From the NCBI GenBank assembly GCA_027946555.1, contig JAPEVC010000303.1, forward strand, positions 1 through 35,176: a stretch of 35,176 bases of DNA, in the 5' to 3' direction. This DNA comes from Gnomoniopsis sp. IMI 355080. Its lineage: Eukaryota > Ascomycota > Sordariomycetes > Diaporthales > Gnomoniaceae. Positions 27,918 through 35,176 of this stretch are shown one piece after another (within the stretch, counting starts at the first letter, position 1; every line of letters begins with the position of its first letter). The position numbers and the translations under genes are program-made. The notes beneath the pieces are model-generated. The model saw only the letters and a program-made list of their open reading frames with translations. It was not told the DNA's origin and did not search any database.

Positions 27918-29800
27918 TCAACCCTCCATGGGCACGACCGGCTTCCCCGCGTCCACGATAATCTGCTCGTCCAGCTTCTGTTTGGTGTCGCCCCACTCGA
28001 CCCTCTTCCAGGTCGAAATGCGGCCGTCGTTGAGGTCGAGCTCGAAGATCCGGATCTTGCGGTGGAAACCACCATAACCGCCGTACCCGCCGAAGCCAGA
28101 ACCACCAGCGTAGCACATCCAGAGGGCCGGCTTTTTGGTAGTCTCATCGGTGGATAAGGCGCAGTACTCGTTTGCATGATCACTGGACGATGCATCAGTT
28201 AGCGAATACGACGATGCGACAGAAGGAGACGGGTAGTAACGTACTGTCCACAGCTGACCATGACCACACCCTGCTCAACCAGCGCATCCCTGAAGCCCGA
28301 GTTATATGTCGGCGCGGTGACTCCCTCCCTCGCTTCACCGACGAGCACCTGGTCCCAGTCTCTGTATTCGGGAAGCGGAATATGAATGAAGGCAATGTCC
28401 AGGTGTACGTGTGTATACTCCTTGTGTTTCTTCTTTAGGCCCTGTGCCGTCTGACGGAACCAGTCGATTTGGCTCTTCTTGATCCAGTCATAGCCCTTGA
28501 AGCGGCGCTCGTCGGGGGAGTACGAGTGCGAGTCCAGCATGTACACGGTCACAGCCGAATGTTTGGCGCTTCCCTTGCCCAGCACTTCAACATAGTAATT
28601 GCCAACGCCGTCGATGTCGTCGGGACCGGATTTGGATAGCGAATAGGGCAGGGTCTCGACGAGGGCCATCTGGTTCGCGCGCGACAGAGCAGCGCCAGCC
28701 GCGCCCTCGTCGTCGTGGTTACCGAAGATGGAGATGTAGGGAACTTTGTGTTTGATGAATAGTTGAGCGTACTTGAAAATGGCCTATAGGTTCAGTCAGC
28801 AAGTGCATCACAAACTTGTTGTGCAGTTGGATGGCAATGGAACACACCGACTGCGCGTCTGGAGCTGTATCGCCATTGATTTGATCACCGCTCAAGACAA
28901 TCAGGTCGGGCTTCTCGTCTTCCAAGACGCGCGTGACGAAATCCAGTGTTCTTGAATCGGCCTCGCACTTGACGCCATCCGGGTGCTCGGGCATCTCGTC
29001 GCGACAGATGCCCACGCCTGTACTAAGGTGCATATCCGACACCTGCATGATCTTAAACTTGCCGTTTTCCTTGACTCTCGGCTGAGGCTTCTTGGGCTCT
29101 TGCTGACTCCCCCTTCGAACGGTGATGTGAGCCGAGGGTACGTGTACGCCAGCATCCAGCAGCAGCGGGGTGCTTTTTTCGGGGAGATCCCAGCCGTCGC
29201 GGGCCTCAACAGCGTCATCGCCGAATAGCACATCAACGGCCGTGATAGTTTGCTTGGAGTCGATTGCCTTCTTCTTGGCAGAGCGCTTGATCCATAGGCC
29301 AGCATCGCGGGCCTCCCAGCGCTCATCTGCCTGGCCGTTGACAGCAGTCCCCGGGTCGAGACGTCCGACGGTCACATCGATGACGACTTTATCGTCGGGG
29401 GTGAGCTCCTCTTCCTTCTTGCGCCTGACGTGAATATAAGCGCTGCTGACAAGAGTCTTGCCCAGATACAGATCCTTCTCGATGCGATGCCATGTGTCTG
29501 GGTCGAGGCGGCAGGAGGTAAAGACATTGAGGGAGGAGCAGCGCTTGATAGTGATGTCGGTGATCAGCAGGCCAGCATGGTGCTGGGGCATGTACTCGTG
29601 AATGGCAGAGGGGAGCACACGGAAATTTCGATCGAGGAAGAAGACGACGAAAAAGGTGAGGGCGGCGACGGCGGAGACTTGGACTATTGTCCGGACCTTT
29701 GAGGGGCAGAAAAGGCAGGTCAGCAAGACGTTGAATTGGATGCTCTGTGTTATGCAGAAGGAGGCGAGGGAGAGGCAGGACATACGATTCTGCGTGTCAT
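27918..29800 (-). CDS. dcr2: Calcineurin-like metallophosphoesterase, Dcr2 family (555 aa)
   Basis: In yeast the Dcr2 phosphatase promotes cell-cycle progression and dampens Ire1 signalling. The exons are 29800-29786 (15 nt, MTRRI), 29696-28848, 28783-28245 and 28182-27918. The introns are 89 bp (GTATGT...TCAAAG), 64 bp (GTGTGT...CTATAG) and 62 bp (GTACGT...TCCAG). A membrane anchor (about residues 9-24, VQVSAVAALTFFVVFFL) follows a short basic N-terminus, so type II topology is likely. The metal-site motifs are D226-x-H228 (VSDMHLS), GD at 275-276 (LSGDQINGD), GNHD at 309-312 (formed after intron 2), the His of FIHIPLPEY, and GHDH (restored by intron 3). A glycine/tyrosine-rich stretch (GFGGYGGYGG) precedes the C-terminus. 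Length fits Dcr2 proteins (about 550-580 aa). The five-codon first exon is supported by its donor and the in-frame join to VRTIVQVS, but it is the least certain part. Confidence 0.92.
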
Positions 29801-31359
29801 GATGAAGCGGTGTTGAAGCTAAGGGAGCTCTCGGGCGGTGACGAAGCCAGCCCGGCTCCTAGCATTGGGAAGGCTCCCCTTTGCCTATGCGGTACCACGG
29901 GGTCGTATGCGTCGAGGAACAGGAACAGTTGGGAGAAGGAGTCGTGCTCGCGCTGGAGCAAGTGGTGTTGCTTCCGAGGGACACCAGAGGGGCACCATGT
30001 CCGTCCCGTGCGCGGTCCTGGTATTGGTTGTGATGCCGGAGATGGTGATGGCAATGCCAATGTCGCCTTGAATGCCACCAACACACTGGCTAACAAGAAG
30101 TCGGTAGTCAGTATCCAATGCCTGTGGAGGTCAGGGGCGAAGCGAAAGATGGGTGACTGATCAAGATGGACGGGGTGGCTTCATGCGATTGCACTAGTAG
30201 ATACCTAATAGGTATGGGCGGGACTTGCAGAGCTAACGCTAACACCGCAATATATCGCCTAGGTATCTAGGTAGCAGTAGCCGCCAATCCGGGGTAAGCT
30301 GCCAGGCTGCCGGCCAGCCAAACGGGCTCTTGGCACCACGGGGCAGGGCACCTTGTTAGCGGGTAACGGCCCAGCGGGCACGCGTCCTCACATCAGCCCA
30401 TACAGGCACTACATAGTACCAGGGTTTCTGGCCTACGCACTCCACCGCTGGCGGTACTATGCCGAGACCCACTTTCTAGCACCTCCTGCGTACACAGACT
30501 CTACGCAGTACTTCCTCACTCAACATACCACTTGTACTCCGTTTCTCGCCTCGAACAATACCGCTTCGCACACTCCATACGCCTCCGGGCCTAAAGCCCA
30601 CCTCATCCATCCACCAATGGAGACATGCATAGTCTGTGTGCATGCCTCCGCAGCAGCGATTGACGTGAGACATTCGCAGCACAGTACTGGTTTCATCCAG
30701 GACCTGTCCGGACAGGCGACTCTGAATGCCTGGCGCCGCCCCAACGTAGCAGATGCTCGATATTAGCGACTTTGGGCGACACTACAGGCAGCATACCTAT
30801 CACACTGATTCACTGACCAAACCATATCAAGGCTTTCACTGGGGACACATGCCGTAGTCGTAAAATGTGTGATATGAGTTATATTTGCTTCAATCGATCC
30901 ATGTCTGTTGAAGGCCATCGCATGTGCGTGCAACGCTCGTCATGAGAATCTCGCCCGTAAACGCCAGCTTCGCCGTGCAAACCTGTCGTCAGCCCAGCCA
31001 TCCCATATCCAAAATGTTCAAAGTGACAAGCTTCGTATGGACAAGCACAAAAGCGATGCCAAGAAAAAGGAAAAAAAGTAGTCATCTCAGTACGCCGAGG
31101 CTCCGTTCTCCATATTGCAAAAATGTGACCACTTTCCTTTTGTTCCTGATTTGTTTTTCCATGCGACACGTGGGCATGCTCGCTTTCTCTTAGGCACAGC
31201 TTCAGGCTCCATTGCTGGCTCTGCGTCCACTGGGTATCTCCGTCGCACCACCGTCTTCCCTTGATCAAGCCAAGACTCAGGAGTCCAAGCTATGCACCTG
31301 GCTTCCAACCGCCCTTAAAAAAAGAAAACGAAAGCCACAGCAACAGATGCATAGGCGTT
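29801..31359. other. Gene-free stretch of about 1.6 kb upstream of dcr2
   Basis: It holds the dcr2 promoter at its left end and the 3' region of the SPRY gene at its right end. A CCTAGGTA core lies at 30259, followed by TCTAGGTAGC. The plus-strand frame 30353-30766 (137 codons) has no family resemblance and I do not call it. Confidence 0.5.
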
Positions 31360-32999
31360 TCATCGAGCAGACCTAGCGCTGTCGCTGCGGTCACGGCCTG
31401 CGCCCTGCCGCAACGCGTCACTGTAACTTGGAATCGGCGGATCGGGCTCCGTGGTATTACTCCTGCTACGCGAATTTGCTGCAGCAGACGAGGCTCCTCT
31501 ACTACGAGATATGCGTATCAAAGGCGCATGCTCACTGTCGGAGCTGTTCCGTCGACTTCCAGCATCCGATGCGGCGGGGCTGGTGTACTCTGGTGGCGGG
31601 TGGTTCGGCGCCTGCAGGCCTAGACCGACCACAGAATGCACCGTGGTCGCACCGATGGATCCTGCTGCAGTGGCGGCAGCAGCACTGCTGGGCTCGCCGC
31701 CGTCATCGTTGGGGACAAGCTGAGCGAGGGAAATGTCAGTAGGACTGCGAGCAGGACCGGGACTTGTCGGAGAAAGAACCCTAAAGTTGCCAGAGCGCGT
31801 GCGACCATGATTACCCCTTTGGGGTTCCAGCCCTTGCGGATGTTGCGATCTGAAGTATGTCTGGACAGACTGGCTGTGGCCGTGGCCGTGCGGGGATCCA
31901 GCGTACCCGTCTTTCCTGCCAGACTCGAGCAGAATGCTGCCGGCCTCGGATCCATAGGGTGGCGGGGGGGCCAACGATCCGGTCATGGGTGCCAGGCCCC
32001 ACTTCTTGACATTTGCTTCGATGAAGACAAAGCCAGCTTGTCCAAAGTTGACGTGTACGGTTGCGGGGCCGTTGGCGCCTATGGCGGGAAAGAAGTTCGG
32101 ATTTTTTATGCCGTGTACGACGTCGTCCAACTTCTTGCCGTTGCGGGTAAAGAACACGCAACCTGATCGTGGGCGGTAACCGCAACCAATGACGTCGCCT
32201 TGCACGAATTGGGGCGCATAGGGAGTCTGGTGGAATGGCTGGTTGAAGCGTTTGAAGCCATTGGAAAAGTAAGCAGCAGAGTGCCTGTGGAAGCCTAGCA
32301 TATGGTCATCAGCATCCGAGGGTGGATCGAGCTTGTATCGCAAAGGATGAATGGGCTCTCAGCGAATGGAGACATACCTGGTAGCCTGAACAAAGGGTAG
32401 GGCTTGGTAGCCATGCCGATGGCGAGCAGGGTGGACTCGGGCTTCTCGTAGACTTTTGCCTCCCAGTAGTAGACCTCGTTTTGTTTGGGGACGGGGAGGT
32501 TGGTCATGACAGTACATTCGGAGTCGAAAAACTCTATTTCTGTGCGGCCCTCGACAAAACAATTTGCGATCTCCAGTTCGGGCTCGAACTCCCAGGCTGA
32601 GACGCCCTTCTCTTGTATGGCGAGATACTGCGATAGCGAGATGTCGGTCTGTAGGGACTCTGGAGGGTTGGAGGTGACGAATGCTAAGAGCAAGGTTAGT
32701 ATGGTGGTGTGCTGTCCGAGTCGGTGGCAAGTGATCATACCTTTGGCGCGGAGATATTCGGATCTCTGCATGTCGTCCATGGTCTCGAGGGCCTCAGCCT
32801 CCTCCTTAGCGAAGGCCTGTTCATCGTCGTACTCGCCAGGCCTGCCGATGCGATCGAGCAGGATGCGACCGGAGTTTGTGTACTTGAAAAAATAGATGAG
32901 AACGAAGATGAGGCCTATCAGCAAGGCGGAGCCAAGCGAAGACAGCAGGCCGATAACAACACCATTGAGGGCGTCCGGCGACGAGCCGCTCGGGGCCAT
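31360..32999 (-). CDS. ssh4: SPRY-domain membrane protein, Ssh4/Ear1-like Rsp5 adaptor (499 aa)
   Basis: In yeast, Ssh4 and Ear1 are endosomal/vacuolar adaptors that bring membrane cargo to the ubiquitin ligase Rsp5. The exons are 32999-32741, 32683-32378 and 32294-31360, with introns of 57 bp (GTATGA...CTTAG) and 83 bp (GTATGT...GCTAG). A transmembrane segment lies near residues 14-38 (GLLSSLGSALLIGLIFVLIY). A charged linker follows, then a SPRY domain at about 120-290 (VYYWEAKVYEKPE, LLAIGMATKPYPLFRLPG, GDVIGCGYRPRSGCVFFTRN). The tail is Ser/Pro/Gly-rich and disordered. It has two PPxY motifs, PPPY at 299-302 and PPEY at 422-425, which fit WW-domain binding to Rsp5/NEDD4 ligases. Topology and tail motifs agree with the adaptor role; cargo cannot be inferred. 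Confidence 0.92.
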
Positions 33000-35176
33000 T
33001 GTTCGTGATAGGCGTCACTCGATGGATTGAGAATGCGGGTGGAGCGGAAATAATTATGTCGTAACCAGGACCTAGGTATGGATGATGTGGTCGTTTGAGT
33101 TGAGTTGATGCTCAGGCGTGATGGTGATCGTGTGTCCTGGGGACTCGATCCGTGGGTGGCGTTACCACCGTGACGCAATCATCAAAGTCGCTTCGCGGAA
33201 GGGCGGGGATCCAGTCGGTGTGGGAATAGAACCAAATATGCACAGTGGCTGGTCGGTTTCGACTGGGGATAGCGAGGGGGCGACGAGCGACTCGGTCGGG
33301 TCAGGACGAGAAATCCGTAGAGCCGGTTCGAAAGAGAGGCGAGGACGGTCGAAGTTGTATGGTGGAGGGGAGGAGAGGGAGATCGTGTGATTGGTGTTGA
33401 TGTGAGTGTTATTAAGTTTGAGTGGAGATGCTGCAGTCGCAGTTGCCGCACTAGCTTAGGCAAGCCGCGACAACAAGAAGACCAAGAAGTTCTCAGGTTT
33501 TGCGTCTGTAAATGCTGGAAGCGGTTGCGGGCTGCCGATAAGAGGTCGTCAATCTCGCTCTGGCTTACTGCCCCGGTTGCAGGTGTGAGGCTGAGAGAAA
33601 CAATGGAATGAATGCGCGAAGCCAGCCACGAGCAGCCAACCTTAACTTGTCAGTGGGGGGCCCATTAATTCCCTCCCAAATAAATAACTATAACCCACGC
33701 CAGTTCTCGATAGGGAGCCACAGACTGACTGGGGATCCAAGGAAACCGATGGAAAAGGAATGAAAAAGAGAAGAAGAAAGAGGTTGGTTGGTTGGTTGAT
33801 CGGTCAACAGTAAGTCGTTTCTTGGAAAACGGTAAAAGGGAGTGGAGGAGCGGAGGAGGAAGGCTAATCCGACATGGCATCAGCATCAAGTTTCGCATCA
33901 AAAACGGGCTGGGCTGTGTGGATGAATGATGAATGCGCCCCGTCAGGCTGTCAATTTGTTAGTCCATCCACTATTGGTTTCGTCCATGCACTACCACTTC
34001 TCCAGGAGCGGCGCCAATCCCCCATCAGCCAGGGGGCCCTAAGCCCGCCAAGCAATGAGCTCAGTGGATCTGCTCTCTGTCGCTCTCTCCCTTCCATTCT
34101 GCCACCACGCGGTCTCTCTCTCTCTGCCTGTCTCTGCACATGGTCCATCTTGAGACAAGGAGAAAGGGAGGGAAGGGCCAACCCGTCTCGGACCTACTAC
34201 TATGTACAACATAGGTACAGTGCTATATTTATACCTTGTCATCAAGTGTACCTGGGTTCTTGTCACCCCGTGTCAATATATAACAGTCTATAGATCAAAT
34301 GTCAATCTGCATCCTCGCTACTCCTCCAGAATCCTCAGCATCATGATCGTCTGTCTGCAGCCCTGCATGAACTCTCACCATGCCAAAACATGCATACCTT
34401 CTACTACTATGTATTACTTCACAGGCACTAACATACCTAGGTAGTACCTGGCGGGCGCATGTCCCACTGCAGTTGCGGGTCTGCCAGGTCTGGTACGAAA
34501 GACCCCTCTACGCCGCCACTGTGCCAGCGCATGGTTTCAGGACAGCACGGGCCATTCCGCACTTGTCGTCTGTTTCGCATCCAACATCATCGCATCTAGC
34601 AACTCGACCTTGTCCTTGACCACCCTGCCACTACGGACCATTATAAATTCTTCCTAGCTCTGTCCTGGGTTCAGATTTCAACTCTGCGTATTAACACGTT
34701 TTCACCTCTATGAATGCTCCTGTCCGACGTCAGGATGCTGGCATCCTGTTTAAGAAAAACACATATGTTGATGTGCCTCCAGAATGGTATCCATGCTTGG
34801 TGCAATCTGTGATTATCACCCACCGGCATAAGACATATCGCTATGCCGACCAAATGCCCACAGGCGTTCAGGTCGCGGCCACAAGGAACCCGCGTACTGA
34901 TGTTTGTTATACGAATCGCTGGTTTGTTGCATGTCTGAGACCCCTTGCATCCAGCCAGCAAGCCTAGAGCATTCTCCCCCAATCAACCATCCGCCACATC
35001 ATTTCTATTATAAGTGACCGACCGATTGCTTCATGATTGCGCAGCGATAATGGAAATGTTCCAGGATTGATGGAGATGGAGAAGGGCCCCAAAAGCAAAA
35101 ATGTACAACACCGGGTATTCGCTAATGGTCACCCACTTAACTACTAATCCAGCCCTTAGTGGCTTATTTAGGGGAG
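33000..35176. other. Gene-free right edge, upstream of ssh4
   Basis: About 2.2 kb. The left end should hold the ssh4 promoter. I see a GGTT tandem run at about 33782-33799, a CT-rich run near 34110-34135, a CCTAGGTA core at 33071 and a TACCTAGGTA palindrome at 34434-34443. The plus frame 34710-34967 (85 codons) has no recognised content and could be chance or a small unknown gene. Confidence 0.5.

Noticed and set aside
30353..30766. Possible gene of 137 codons
   Set aside because: No family resemblance, no splice support and biased composition typical of chance frames.

Overview
The window reads as nuclear DNA of a filamentous ascomycete (Pezizomycotina, most likely Sordariomycetes; the class is inferred). 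The evidence is short 56-157 bp introns with GTRNGN donors and CTRAY-like branch points, a nuclear gene for mitochondrial EF-Tu with a presequence, an ERp38/TigA-type disulfide isomerase, a Dsc1/Tul1 ubiquitin ligase, an Ssh4/Ear1 SPRY adaptor and an NRPS-like carboxylate reductase relic. No prokaryotic features are present. Exon boundaries were worked out by hand; reading frames close in every intact model.

Layout. 0.8-5 kb: a small unrecognised basic protein (-), the initiator-tRNA modifying enzyme Rit1 (+) and a HAD hydrolase (-). 5-7 kb: no gene found. 7-15.5 kb: a dense proteostasis-flavoured block with a type II Hsp40 (-), the membrane RING E3 Dsc1/Tul1 (-), a divergent HSBP1-like small coiled-coil protein (+), an ER disulfide isomerase ending in KDEL (-) and ribosomal protein uS14/Rps29 (+). 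16.3-17.8 kb: mitochondrial EF-Tu (-). 18.9-25 kb: a decayed segment holding an NRPS-like reductase pseudogene with two in-frame stops, several frame changes and an internal deletion, a tRNA-Lys(CTT) gene carrying an unexpected second insertion, and a second broken coding relic. 25.4-27 kb: an intact short-chain dehydrogenase (+) and a DUF1304 membrane protein (-). 27.9-33 kb: the phosphoesterase Dcr2 (-) and the Rsp5-adaptor-like Ssh4/Ear1 protein (-). 33-35.2 kb: no gene found.

The genes do not form one pathway. Most are conserved housekeeping genes of translation (Rit1, Rps29, EF-Tu, tRNA-Lys), protein folding and degradation (Hsp40, PDI, Dsc1, Ssh4) and signalling (Dcr2). The accessory part is 18.9-26.3 kb, where remnants of secondary metabolism lie beside an intact dehydrogenase.

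The most unusual observation is the tRNA-Lys(CTT) gene at 22888-23036 (-). Besides a normal 20-nt intron after position 37, it has a 56-nt insert exactly between the T-stem and the T-loop. The insert begins GTACGT, ends ATATAG, has a CTGAC branch-point-like motif 12 nt from its end, and matches the size of the spliceosomal introns in this window. It looks like a spliceosomal intron sitting in a Pol III gene. Also notable is the 10-bp palindrome TACCTAGGTA, present seven times, always outside the genes called here, with four copies around that tRNA.
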